From assembly GCA_965153355.1 (NCBI GenBank), contig OZ231126.1, forward strand, positions 45,384,001 through 45,448,000: a DNA stretch of 64,000 nucleotides, in the 5' to 3' direction. The translations under genes and the position numbers were made by a program. Every line of letters begins with the position of its first letter. The stretch's first letter is position 1. The notes beneath the pieces were generated by a model that was not told the origin of the DNA, ran no database searches, and saw nothing but the letters and a program-made list of their open reading frames with translations. The DNA is from Flaccisagitta enflata. Its lineage: Eukaryota; Chaetognatha; Sagittoidea; Aphragmophora. Below, one piece after another: positions 12,299-25,481 of this stretch.

Positions 12299-12466
12299 AA
12301 ACACGCCCCCCAATGTCTTCCAACACCGACGGCGGCGCGAATTCCCGATGGACTCATCTTAACATGATACCGTTGCTCATTAAAGGATACAGGAAGAGTC
12401 TCACGATGACCGATTTGATGCCTTTGCCGCAAAAATGGTCTTTGCAAAATCTCTTCGCAACTCATA
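12299..12466 (+). CDS. ABCC/MRP-type ABC transporter, N-terminal exon
   Basis: The exon encodes the cytosolic stretch that precedes the first transmembrane domain in ABCC proteins: WTHLNMIPLLIKGYRKSLT then DLMPLP, matching the family pattern of a short amphipathic segment, K-G-Y and a D-L-x-x-L-P turn. It opens after the acceptor cactag at 12,298 in phase 1. An ATG at 12,313 is also in frame and could be the start if no upstream exon exists. I place its end at catA|gtaaag (12,466), phase 1, because this joins in frame to the next exon and puts the CAA tract in an intron. The alternative is that coding continues (HSKVWNQLRN) into poly-Asn, but that frame stops at 12,589-12,591. The full protein would export organic anions or conjugates by family analogy; the substrate cannot be told. 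Confidence 0.75.
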
Positions 12467-12500
12467 GTAAAGTTTGGAATCAGTTAAGAAATAGTGAAAA

Positions 12501-12804
<304 letters not shown>

Positions 12805-12807
12805 GAG

Positions 12808-12999
12808 GAGCACACACTAATTTGGGGCCCTCGGTTGCAAAAATGTTGTTTTTTTCGCATTGGCATTCTCTGATGATTCATTTCATTCTGAGATGTGGGT
12901 TTGTCGTCATGGAATTATTGAAACCAGTTCTTGTGGGATGGCTTATCACCCACATTAAAAGAAGACCAGCCTTCAATCTCATCATTGAAGATCAACAGG
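12808..12999 (+). CDS. ABCC transporter exon: first transmembrane helix of TMD1
   Basis: It encodes GPSVAKMLFFSHWHSLMIHF then a hydrophobic stretch ending VLVGWLITHIKRR. This corresponds to the conserved S-x-x-x-x-L start and first helix of ABCC transmembrane domain 1. The acceptor is placed at cagag|ga (exon from 12,808, phase 1); an alternative AG gives 12,811 in the same phase. The donor is caacagg|gtaatt with the exon ending at 12,999, phase 1, which matches the acceptor phase of the next exon at 16,640. Confidence 0.82.
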
Positions 13000-13054
13000 G
13001 TAATTTGATGTATCTCTGGTAGGAAAAGAGGATCGGGAACTTTCTCTCTCTTTT

Positions 13055-13660
13055 TAATATGCTTTTTGGGCAGCGGCCCCGAAGGGGACGAAGTCCTGTA
13101 GAACACAGGGGGACTTTCGTTCGTCCGTTCGTTAGTTCGTGCGTCCGTCCCCCTCCTTGGCCTCAATTTTGATCTCCCTGGCCTGATTTTGGCCTGATTT
13201 TGGCCTGATTTGGGCCCTCTGGGCCATCAGAATAGGCTGTATAGCCCTTTCAGACCTCAATTTAGCCCTTGAGACCTTAAATCAGCTCTCCATACCTCAT
13301 ATCTGCCCTCCAGACCTCAAATTAGCCCTCCATACCCCAAATCCACCCTCAAGGCCTCAAATCAGCTCTTTAGGCCTCAAATTTGTCCTCTGGGCCTCAA
13401 GCCTGCCCCTCAAACCTCAAATCTACTCTTTAAAACCTAATTCTGCCCTCCAGGCTTCAAACCCGCCTTTAATGACCTCTATCCATCTTCTCAGACCTAA
13501 TATGCCCCAGGACGTCTTGAAATTCCCCCCTGTGTCCTACAGGACATCGGCCCTTTGGGGCCGCTGCCCTGCTCTCTCTCCACTACTTCACTTGATCACT
13601 CCAAGCAGGGCATCGGGTACCGCTGACCATGTGTGATCCTTGGATGACTAGTTAGTTGTG
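13055..13660. mobile_element. Foldback element with GC-rich ends and CCTCAAAT internal repeats
   Basis: The left end (about 13,068-13,140) reads gggcagcggccccgaagggg, then a cctgtagaacacagggggac block. The right end (about 13,530-13,580) is its reverse complement, with caggacatcggccctttggg. Outside the right end is the flanking module with aagcagggcatcgggtaccg and ttggatgacta (13,600-13,650). The interior (13,180-13,520) is a tandem of roughly 24-base units around cctcaaatctgccctc. No open frame. It lies in an ABCC intron. Confidence 0.8.
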
Positions 13661-14930
13661 TGCACGCGACTCTACAACCCGCTCTTTTGGTCCGTCGGTC
13701 GGTCGGTTACACTTAGCTTTTTTCCATCGTTTTTGGTCATTTTGGGTTGTCTGGAGTTATTTGGAGTCATTTTTTTTGTTGTTTTTAGTCATTTTTTGTT
13801 GTTTTTAGTCATTTTTGGTTGCTTTTGGTCATTTTTGGTCATTTTTGATCGTTTACGTCACTTTATTGATTTAAGCCATTTGTATCGTTTTTGGGCATTT
13901 AACATTGTTTTAGGTCATTTTAAGTCATTTTGGGACATTTCAGGTCATTTTTGGTCATTTAACATGGTTTTTTGGTATGTTTTGGTCTTTTGTGTTTTTT
14001 TCTTTTTGTTTTTTTTGTTTTTTGTTTTTTTGTTTTCTGTTTTTGATTTTTGTTTTTTTTTTGTTTTTGGTCATTTATTATAATTTTTTGGTATTGTTTT
14101 TGGTCATTTATAAATATTTTTGGTTTCTTGGTTGTTTGGTTTTAGGTTTTTTGGTTTTAGGTTTTTTGGTTTTTTGGTTTTTGGGTTTTTGGTTTTTTGG
14201 GACATTTCAGGTCTCTTTTGTTCATTTAACATGGTTTTTCAGTATGTTTTGGTCATTTATGTTTTTTTTTTGGTTTTTTGGTTTTCGGTTTTTTGTTTTT
14301 TTGGTTTTTGGTTTTTTGGTCATTTAACATGGTTTTTTGTTTGTTTTGGTCATTTATGTTTTTGGTCTTTTGGTCTTTTGGTTTTTGGTTTTTTGGCTTT
14401 TTTATCTTTTGTTTTTTTGTTTTTTTGTTTTTTTTTGCTTTTTTGCTTTTTGGTTTTTGTTTTTTGTTTTTTGTTTTTTGCTTCTTGGTTTTTGGTTTTT
14501 GGTTTTTGGTTTTTGGTTTTTGGTTTTTGGTTTTTGGTTTTTGGTTTTTGGTTTTTGATTTTTTGGTTTTTTGGTTTCTTGGTTTTTTGGTTTCTTGATA
14601 TCTTGGTCATTTATGTTTTTTTTTATGTTTTGGTCATTTATGCTTTTTGGTATGTTTTGGTCTTTTATGTCATTTCAAATCTGCTGGTTTCAGTTTGCTG
14701 GTTTAAGTCTACTGGTTTAAGTCTGCTTTAAGTCTCATGTTGATTAAAAAGATACAATAAGAAGTCAGGTCAATTCAGTTTTTTATGTCTTGCACGCGAC
14801 TTATAGGTGTTGGCCTTGTTTTCAATCTTTTCAGTTGCGGACACTCAAACTCTACACCTTTGCTGTGTTGGTCAGTCGGTAGGTCGGCAATTTTTTGCAT
14901 TACGGCCCCTGCCCAATTGTCCGCGACTGT
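13660..14930 (+). repeat. T-rich GGTTTTT minisatellite flanked by CGCGAC repeat pieces
   Basis: A CGCGAC repeat piece with ggtccgtcggtcggtcggtt (13,660-13,712) precedes about 950 bases of tttttggtcattt and ggtttttggttttt repeats (13,730-14,670). A second CGCGAC piece lies at about 14,784-14,890. Phe/Leu/Trp/Gly open frames here are artefacts of the repeat. All lies in an ABCC intron. Confidence 0.9.
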
Positions 14931-14950
14931 CTTGTCGTTTATACGGCCTT

Positions 14951-16636
<1,686 letters not shown>

Positions 16637-16639
16637 CAG

Positions 16640-16767
16640 AAAACACAAGCTACAACTCCTGGCTAAGAACTGGTCTTCTCGGTGCCTTTTCTATGTGCTT
16701 TGTGTCGGTTTTCGGGGCTCTCATGAATCAAGCTTTTTTTTGGATTGCAACATTTTTGGGAATAAAG
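16640..16767 (+). CDS. ABCC transporter exon: second TMD1 helix
   Basis: It encodes ENTSYNSWLRTG, a long hydrophobic helix, then NQAFFWIATFLGIK. This is the second membrane helix of ABCC TMD1 followed by the segment where the family has a conserved Gly before R/K-x-x-L. Acceptor ccag|aa at 16,639 (phase 1) agrees with the previous exon. Donor aaag|gtgaat gives an end at 16,767 in phase 0, matching the next recognised exon at 25,203. The 8.4-kb intron that follows holds the 6.16-kb palindrome. Confidence 0.85.
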
Positions 16768-16777
16768 GTGAATGAAC

Positions 16778-16845
16778 AAGGCCAAAACAAGGCCAAAACA
16801 AGGCCAAAACAAGGCCAAGTTAGAAGGCCATAACAAGGCCAAAAT
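16778..16845 (+). repeat. 11-bp AAAACAAGGCC minisatellite, short array
   Basis: Five to six copies of caaggccaaaa. The same unit forms a longer array at 24,091-24,322, in the same orientation, beyond the far end of the palindrome. Confidence 0.88.
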
Positions 16846-16854
16846 AGTCGCAAA

Positions 16855-17935
16855 AGCGTTAGATGGTCAGCGGTTGCGCCTGTGAGTGTGATGGTGAGAG
16901 GGGCAGTGGCTCCGAAGGGGCCAATGACCTATGCTAAGTAAGTTTGGAAGCTTTAGGCGGGAATTTGAGCATTGCTGCAAGGATTTGAGCCTTGAAGCTG
17001 GGATTTGAGCCTCAAAGCTAGGATTTGAGCCTCAAGGTTGGGATTTGAGCTTTTGGGCAGCGGCCCAGAAGGGGACGATCTGTAGAACACACGGGACTTT
17101 TGTTCGTTTATCCGTTCGTTCGTTCGTCCCCCAGGCCCTCTCAGGCCTGAAATCTGCCCTCTCAGGCCTTGAATCTGCCCTCTCAGGCCTGAAATTCGTC
17201 CTTTCAGGCCTGAAACCTGCCTATCAGGCTTAAATCTGCCCTGTCAGGCCTGAAATCTGCCTTCTCAGATTCAAGGCCTGAGAGGGCAGATTTCAGGCCT
17301 GAGAGGGCAGATTTTAGGCCTGAGAGGGCAAAATTTCAGGCCTGAGAGGGCTTGGGGGGGGGCGGATGAATGGACTAAAACGAACGAAAGTCCCCTGTGT
17401 TCTACAGGACTTTGTCTCCTTCGGGGCCGCTGCCCTGCCTATCATTCCGATTTACAACCATACAAAGCAGGGCAACGGGTATCGCTGACCACATATTGCC
17501 CTTGGGCGACCTGTTAGGCTGTGATTTGAGTCTCAAGACTGGGATTTAAGTCTCAAGGCAGGGATTTGAGCCTCAAGGCTGGGATTAGAGCCTCAAGGAT
17601 GGGAGTTGAGCTTCAAGGCTGGGATACAAGCCTCGAGGTTGGAGTTTGAGCCTTACGGCTAGAATTTGAGCCTCAAGGCTGGAATTTGAGCCTGGAGGTT
17701 GGTGTTTGAGCCTTGAGGCTGGAATTTGAGCCTCAAGGCTGGAATTTGAGCCCCGAGGCTGGAGTTTGAGCCTCAAGGCTGGAATTTGAGCCTTGAGGCT
17801 GGTATTTGAGCCTCGAGGCTGGGGATTGAGCCTCGGAAGGGGGGGGGGTGGACGGAGGAGAAGGAGGAGAGGGAGGAAAAATTGTCCTATGTGTGAAAGC
17901 ATAGGTCATCGGCCCCTTTGGGGCCGCTGCTTAAC
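16855..17935. mobile_element. Nested foldback elements of the GC-rich end family
   Basis: An outer pair (about 16,860-16,935, with tccgaaggggccaatgacct, and 17,880-17,935, with ataggtcatcggcccctttg) encloses an inner foldback. The inner one runs 17,050-17,520: cagcggcccagaaggggacg at the left, ttcggggccgctgccctgcc at the right. The inner spacer has inverted 24-base ctctcaggcctgaaatctgc units. The outer right half (17,517-17,840) is a tandem of 21-base units like ggctggaatttgagcctcaa. Confidence 0.8.
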
Positions 17936-18327
17936 AAGGCCACAGTGTCACGATACATAGACAAAGACAGTTTTGAGTGCCCAGAGCCGCGACCGGTGCA
18001 GAAGTGTCATTTACCACTTGTGGAACACCAATCACCCGCTGGGAAATTTTTTCGAAGGCAAAAAATTGATTATTCTTTGTTTTTATCCAACTTCTGTTTG
18101 GGCAGTATGTTGGTTGATTTTTTCACGCGTACTGGAGGATATCAGTCATCAATGAATTCTAATTACTTTCTTTTAACCTTGAAACCATCAGAAAATGCAT
18201 AGATTTTGGACTCTCGGCGCTACAGGAGGCTTTTTCTGTCTGTTGGTCTGTTCATCAGTCCATTGATTGGTCCAATATGATGAAGTTGAAAAATGCAAAA
18301 ATGCGTACTTTAGACACCTCGGTTCTC

Positions 18328-18477
<150 letters not shown>

Positions 18478-21400
18478 GGGGTATATCTGGACACCTAATT
18501 GCGATGACCTTGTCTAAAAAAAGTTGAAGTCAGTTTTCAAATTTTTGACATATTCGAGAAAAACATGGTTTTCATTTTCTTATGCAAAGTTGAGGAACTC
18601 ATCCAACTGATTTGGGCCTCCAATGAAATTTATGGGGTAAGTAAATTTGATAATTCTTTCATTTGGCGCCAAGCAGAATTCTCTATGACAAATATTTTTC
18701 AAGTAAAGAATTTTTAAAGATTTTTTTACAAAAATTTTTTATGGATTTTTTTCAATTTTTTTGATATTGTATAGGATCAATAAAGGAACGTACTCAAGTT
18801 TGTTTGGGCATGCAAATACAAGAAAACATGTTTGTGAGTATAGCTGCTCATCTGTTAGGGTGTTTTTTAGCATTCTAGCTCATTTAGCTCATTTAGCTCT
18901 GTCTTATTTTTTCTGATTTAAGATGCAATAAATGAATAAATATTTTGATATATATTCATGCAAGAAAATATAAGAAAGCAAGTCAGTGAGCATAGCTGCT
19001 CATCTGTTAGGGTGTTTTTAAGTATTCTAACTTATTTAGCTCATTTAGCTTGGTAGTTTTTTTTAATTTTCAATGGTAAAAACAGATATTTTGATGTGAG
19101 CATGCAAATACAAAAAAAAAAAAAAAACATGTCAGTGAGCATAGCTACTTGTCTGGTTGAGCGATTTTGAGTGTTTAGCTTATCTAGCTCATGTGGCTAA
19201 GTCCTATTTTTCTTTGATTTTCAGTGCAATCTATACATACAATTTTGCTTGATTTGATCAAACAAATAAAAAACATTTCCAAAGAGGGACAACAAAAGCT
19301 TGGTGAAAATTGACTAATGCTTACAACTCTCATCTTTGGGGGATAACCGCCATTACTGGTAACACATAATGTATGCTGGAATGTTTTATCAACTGCTCTC
19401 ACACACTATTGTAGTTAGTTGACTCTCATGTGTTGCGGATTGCTACTGTCATTTTTTGATGACGAATATAGTACCATTCATTTCGTTGAAAGTTAATCTT
19501 ATTGAGCTGTCAGGATATTCAGACCGATTGCTGGAAGGAGAAAAGAGGAAGGATACATGGCTATCCGTGTTGCGTGTAGGTTGGCAGGGGCCGTATTTGA
19601 GGTCACTAGACCATTTGTGTATGAGCAGTGTGGTCAAAGAATAAAAACATGAAAAAAGTGAAACATGGCCAATGAACAAATGGACAGATGGATGGGGATA
19701 GCAGGCTTTAAAGTCCCATATACGTGACCAAAATCTTATGCATGACACACTGACATATTTAGTATATGGGGTTAAGATGGTGAGAGGGGAAGCGATCTTG
19801 TAAGGGAGTATTTTACAGGCTGAGATTTCAGCCTCAATTGGATTTTGAGCCTAGAGGCTGTGATTAAAGCTCTATGACTGGGATTTGGATTGTGACTATG
19901 AGGGAAAGAAGTCCCTGGAGGACTTTTGTTTGACATGCCTTAAAGAGTTGATGAGACTCTTTAGGGTTAAATGAGGACCTACTCATGGCGTGAAGGCTCA
20001 TTGAAGGCTGTTTCAAAGCCTGAGAGGGCTGATTTGAGGCCTGGGTTGGCTGATATCAGGCCAACTAGGCCTGACAGGGCTGATTTGAGATGTTAGTGGG
20101 CTGATTTAAGGTCTGAAAGGGCTGGTCAGGAATTGAGAGGGTTGATATTATTCCTGAGAGGGGCAGGCTGATTTGAGTGCTGAGAGACTCAGGGAGGCTG
20201 TTTTTTAGTCAAAAAGAGCTAATGAAAGGCCTGAGAAAGCAGATTTGGGGCTTTGGGGCAGAATTTCCCAAGGGGATGAAGTCCTATAGAACACAGGGGG
20301 ACTTTTGTATGTTTGTACGTGCGTCCGTCTGTCAGTTTGTTGTTTGTCCCACCCCTTATAGAATCTTTTAGAGCTGAAATCAGGCCTCAAATTGGCTTCT
20401 CAGGCTTGTAATCAGGCCTCTTAGGCTTGTAATCAGGCCTCTCAGGCTTCATATCAGGCCCCATACACCACAAACAGACAAACCAACGCACGGACAAACA
20501 TACAAAAGTTCCCCTGTGTTCTATAGGAATTCATCCCCTTGGGAAACGCTGCCCAAAAGCCCCAAATCTGCTTTCTCAGGCCTTCCATTACGTCTCTTTG
20601 ACCAAAAAACAGCCTTCCTGAGTGTCTCAGCACTCAAATCAGGAATAATATCAACCCTCTCTACTCCTGACCAGCCCTTTCAGACCTCAGATCAGCCCTC
20701 ACAGGCCTTTATCCAGCCCTATCAGACCTTAAATCAGCCCACTAACATCTCAAATCAGCCCTGTCAGGCCTAGTCGGCCTCAAATCAGCCAACCCAGGCC
20801 TCAAATCAGCCCTCTCAGGCTTTGAAAGAGCCTTCAAGTAGCCTTCACGCCATGAGTAGGTCCTCATTCAGCCCTAAAGAGTCATCAACTCTTTAAGGCA
20901 GTCCTCCAGGGACTTCTTTTCCTCAAAGTCACAATCCAAATCGCAGTCATAAAGCTTTAATCACAGCCTCTAGGCTCAAAATCCAATTCTGACCAAAATC
21001 TCAGCCTGTAAAATACTCCCTTACAGGATCGCTAACCCTCTCACCGTCTTAACCCTATATACTGAATATGTTGTGTGTCATGCACAAGATTTTGGTCATG
21101 TATCCCCATCCATCTGTCTATTTGTCCATTGGCCATGTTTCACTTTTTTTATGTTTTTATTCTTTGGCCACACTGCTCATATACAAATGGTCAAGTGACC
21201 TCAAATATGGCCCCTGCCAACCTACACGCAACTGGGATAGCCATGTATCCTGCCTTTTTTCTCCTTCTAGCAATCAGTCTGAATATTCTGACGGCTCATT
21301 AAGAATAACTTTGAACAAAATGTGTGAGAGCAGTTGATAGAACATTCCGGCGTTCATTATGTGATGTGGTGTTACCAGTAATGGCGCGGTTATCCCCCTG

Positions 21401-21869
21401 AGGATAAAAGTTGTGAGCATTAGTCAATTTTCACCAAGCTTTTGTCGTCAGTCTTTGCAAATGTTTTTTATTTGTAAGATCGAATCAAGTATGTATAGAT
21501 TGCACTGAAAATCAGAGAAAAATAGGACTTAGCCAAATCAGCTAGATGAGCTAAAACACTCAAAATCACTCAACCAGACATCTAACTATGCTCACTGATA
21601 TGTTTTTTTTGTATTTGCATGCTCACTTCAAAATATCGGTTTCTACCCATTGAAAATTTAAAAAAACGACCAAGCTAAATTAGCTAGAATACTAACAGAT
21701 AACAGATGAGCAGCTATGCTCACTGACATGCTTCCATATATTTGCTTGTATTAACATATATCAAAATATCCATTCATTAATCACATTTTAAATCAGAAAA
21801 AATAAGACAGAGCTAGATGAGCTAGAATGCTCAAAAACACCCTAACAGACGAGCAGCTATACTCACAAC

Positions 21870-23213
21870 AGGTATTTCGTCGGCGTTCTTATTGCGTTTT
21901 TGTCCCGAATAGGGGAACAACGTCTCAAAACTTCTAGTATGCAACAGTTTCAGAACGACCAAAAAACCATTTATGCATACAACAAAGTCCTTTAGTGGCA
22001 GTTATCTGGGGTTTCAAAATGCAGGAATACTTGCCGTTTTAAAACGGCTTTTTTTGGTTGTATCAAAACTGCATAAAAAGGGCTTTTTGAGAACATGTCT
22101 AAAATATCATTTTTTTCTCACCTCAAGCCAGCTAGTTTTTACCGTTTTGGAACTGGGGAAAAAGTGGCAATGAAATTATGAAATATGAAATAGCCATTTC
22201 TTAGCTTCAATTTCTTGCAGTTTCCGAACTTAAATTTTTTGCAGTATCAAAACTTCAATTTTTTGCAGTATCAAAACTTCATTTTTTTGCAGTTTCAAAA
22301 CTTCAGTTTTTTGCAGTTTCAAAACTGTAAAAAGTAAGCTTTTTGGCACAAGCACACAAATAGATTATCACAACTGCAATTTCATTTAAGTATATGCATT
22401 TTTGCACTTTTAACTCAAGCATAATGGATGAACCGATGGAGGACAGACAGACTAAGCCTCTTTCAGAGTTTTGAGGTTTGGATCTGGGTCTCTTTGGTGG
22501 GATTGGGACCTCAAGGTTTGGGCTTCAAGGCGGGGATCTGGGCCTCCAGGCAAGGATTTGGGCCTTCAGGCTAGAAATTAGGCCTCAAGACTGTAATTTG
22601 AGGAGAAAACTCCCCATGTGTGAAAGCATAGGTCATCAACCCCTTCGGAGCTGCTGCCCAAAAGGATGTCTTTCAGTTTCAGTGTTATGGAAAACCAAGA
22701 GTGGCGTGCGTATTAGCCAGTCAGTGAGGGCTATCGGGGCCCTCTTCCATTTATTTCAGTTTGGGTAAAGTCAGCTAGCATATAACCGTATTTCAATTTT
22801 TAAACGAAATCTTTCTTAGTTTCAATACTTCAATTTTTTGCGTTTTCAAAACGGTAAAAAAGGTGATAAGATAACAAAGATGAATAGATTTTTTCTCTTG
22901 CTGGCCGTTACATTAGCGCTGTTTTCAAGCGTCTTGAAACGCTAAAATCTCGTGGTTTTAAAACTTTAGAATATTAAAGTTTTGATACATCAACTATGCC
23001 TCAATATTCGTTTCAAAAGTTGCGCATTCTTGTTTTGAAACAACAATATAAGATCGTTTTGAAACTGCATAAGAACGCCCATTTCAAAACGGCCTTTTCC
23101 AGCATTTTTGTGACAAAAATTATGAATTTTTGTCACAATAATCCATTTTTTTTCATTTTTGAAACGATTTTTGGCGGTTTATTACGCAATAGTAGAACGC
23201 CACGGAATATCTC
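21870..23213. mobile_element. hAT-like non-autonomous element, 1,344 bp, inside the palindrome
   Basis: The 8 bases actcacaa occur at 21,862-21,869 and 23,214-23,221, immediately outside the element; the left palindrome arm has the uninterrupted site. The ends are imperfect inverted repeats: caggtatttcgtcggcgttc on the left and, on the other strand, gagatattccgtggcgttct. An 8-bp duplication and a CAG-type end fit the hAT superfamily. The interior holds 24-base repeats of gcagtttcaaaacttcaatt (22,210-22,330) and part of a GC-rich foldback module (22,440-22,680). No transposase frame. Confidence 0.78.
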
Positions 23214-24090
23214 ACTCACAAACATGTATTCTTGTATTTGCATGCCCAAACAAACTTGAATACATTCCTTTATTGATCCTATGCAATATCATTAAAAATC
23301 GAAAAAAATCAAATTTTTTGTAAAAAAAAATCTTGAAAAATTCTTGAAAAATATTTGTCATAGAGAATTCTGCTTGACGCCAAATGAAAGAATTATCAAA
23401 TTTACTTACCCCATAAATTTCATTGGAGGCCCAAATCAGTTGGATTAGTTCCTCAACTTCCCCATAAGCTGAAGACTGACTTCAACTTTTTAGGTGCGAC
23501 AAAGCACCTCTATAACTGGCTGTGTCCGTTGGTTGGTCGGTCGGTCGGTCTGTCTGTAACGCATTCGTTCGAGGATCCACACGTCGCACCTTATTGGCCT
23601 ACTTGGCCTTGTTTCCTCCTGATAAGGTTACCGCGAGTGGGTGTCCAGGTGTGCCCACACACACATACACACACACACACATACACACACATACACACAC
23701 AGAGAACCGAGGTGTCTGAAGTACGCGTTTTTGCATTTTTCAACTTCAACGTATTGGACCAATCAATGGACTGATGGACAGACCAACAGACACAAAAAGC
23801 CTCCTGTAGCTTCGCGAGTCCAAAATCTATGTATTTTCTGATGGTTTCAAGATCAAAAGAAGGTAATTGGAATTCATTGATGACTGATATCCTCCACTAA
23901 GCGAGAAAAAATCAACCAACATACTACCCAAACAGAGGTTGGATAAAAACAAGGAATAATCAATTTTTTGCCTTCGAAAAAAATTCTCAGCAGGTGATTG
24001 GTGTTCAACAAGTGGTATATGACACGTTTGCACCGGTCGCGGCTCTGGGCACTCAAAACTGTCTTTGTCTATGTATCGTGACACTGTGAA

Positions 24091-24322
24091 GGCCTAAACA
24101 AGGCAAAAACAAGGCCAAAACAAGGCCAAAACAAGGCCAAAACAAGGTCAAAGCAAGGCCAAAACAAGGCCAAAATAACGCCAAAACGAGGCCAAAACAA
24201 GGCCAAAATAACGCCAAAACAAGGCCAAAACAAGGCCAAAATAACGCCAAAACAAGGCCAAAACAAGGCCAAAACAAGGCAAAAACAAGGCAAAAACAAG
24301 GCCAAAACAAGGCCAAAATATA
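24091..24322 (+). repeat. 11-bp AAAACAAGGCC minisatellite
   Basis: About 21 copies of aaaacaaggcc with occasional aaaataacgcc variants. Leu/Phe/Trp-rich frames on the other strand are repeat artefacts. Confidence 0.95.
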
Positions 24323-25202
24323 TATGCCGGGTTGATCTTTTAGCAAGCAAATGACCAAATTAGAGGACAGACTGACAGTGGAACAGATGGACGAAAGGAC
24401 AGATGGACGGATTAGGAAACAAATCTTGAATAGGAAAACAAACATATTTTGAAAATTTTTGAGGGGGCTAGGTAACACAACCCTAAACTAGCGCTGACTT
24501 CTGGCATTGGATGGGGGTTCCAACTCAGCTATAGTATGATATGAACAAAATTGAAAAAATGGAACTGGAGCTAATCCAAGTCCCCAGTTTTGGTCCTTTC
24601 CTTTAATCAAGGGGGCTGGGATATGGAGATATTTCTTTACAGGGGGTATGGTTACATAGTTTCTAAATGATTAAAGATATAAAAGCCTTTGTCCTCTGAT
24701 GATATAACTAGGCATTATCAAAAACGTTCTTATTTCCTTTAGATTTCTCTGAAAAAAAGCTGTGTTTTTAATAATGACCTGTGACTTATGTCAACCCTAC
24801 CTCTTTAACATTTTTTTGGTTTTTAAAATGATAGTGTTCACTTTTTAGTTGTCATTTCTGAACAGTTGAAGATACAGGAATCAGATTGGACTCATTTGGT
24901 AGACTATTTTCAGAATTTCAATTTGTTTTTTGTAAATTTTCGTTAATTTGTTTTTCGTTTTTTTTCTGAAAAGTCATATAGCTTTTCTGAACATCCGGAT
25001 ATCCTCCTTTATAGTTGATGCTGAACTTTTCCAAGGTAGTAGTACTCCCTCTTTTTATCAAAATGCGGGGTATATTTCTGTTTTGAGATAGCATGTAGAT
25101 GGGAAAAATCTGCATCAATGTAGCTGTGTCAACCGCAACATTTATACTTAATGTTTACTGCCAGCTTATACTGTAGGTGGTCACCATTTATCAAATTTAC
25201 AG
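24323..25202. other. ABCC intron before the fourth exon, nothing recognised
   Basis: Mostly AT-rich. No tandem array, terminal repeats or coding exon were identified. It ends in the acceptor aaatttacag at 25,202. Confidence 0.5.
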
Positions 25203-25319
25203 GTAAAAAACAGCTTATCAATGGTCATATTTGCCAAAAGTCTTCGGATTTCTGCCTCCGCAAAACAGGACATCTCAACAGGCAAAATCCTTAATCTCAT
25301 GAGTAATGACACGGAAAAG
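25203..25319 (+). CDS. ABCC transporter exon: intracellular loop with MSND motif
   Basis: Thirty-nine codons, phase 0 to phase 0. They read VKNSLSMVIFAKSLRISASA, then TGKILNLMSNDTEK. This is the most diagnostic part of ABCC TMD1: the family has R-x-x-L-x-x-x-I-Y-x-K-x-L-x-L-S, then T-G-x-I-V-N-L-M-S-N-D. The acceptor is tttacag (25,202) and the donor gaaaag|gtaatg (25,319). Joined to the exon at 30,606 it would lack about nine residues that family members have between N-L-M-S-N-D and the next helix, so an unseen micro-exon of about 27 bases may lie in the intron. Confidence 0.9.
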
Positions 25320-25481
25320 GTAATGCAGCAGAGAAATGGATAATTGGGTTTTAATCTAAGATACATGTGACCAAGTTTTAATTTTTCTTTCTTGCCCCAA
25401 AGGGGATGAAGCCCTGTTGAACACAAGGGAAATCCCCCCCCCCCCCACCCGCCCCTTGCCCCATCCCCCCCTACCCGCCCC

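Noticed and set aside
13658-14731. Phe/Leu/Gly/Trp-rich hydrophobic frames that look like membrane proteins
   Set aside because: They arise from GGTTTTT repeats and are intronic.
24069-24478. Leu-Phe-Trp-Pro-Cys repeat frame on the minus strand
   Set aside because: It comes from the 11-base AAAACAAGGCC minisatellite.
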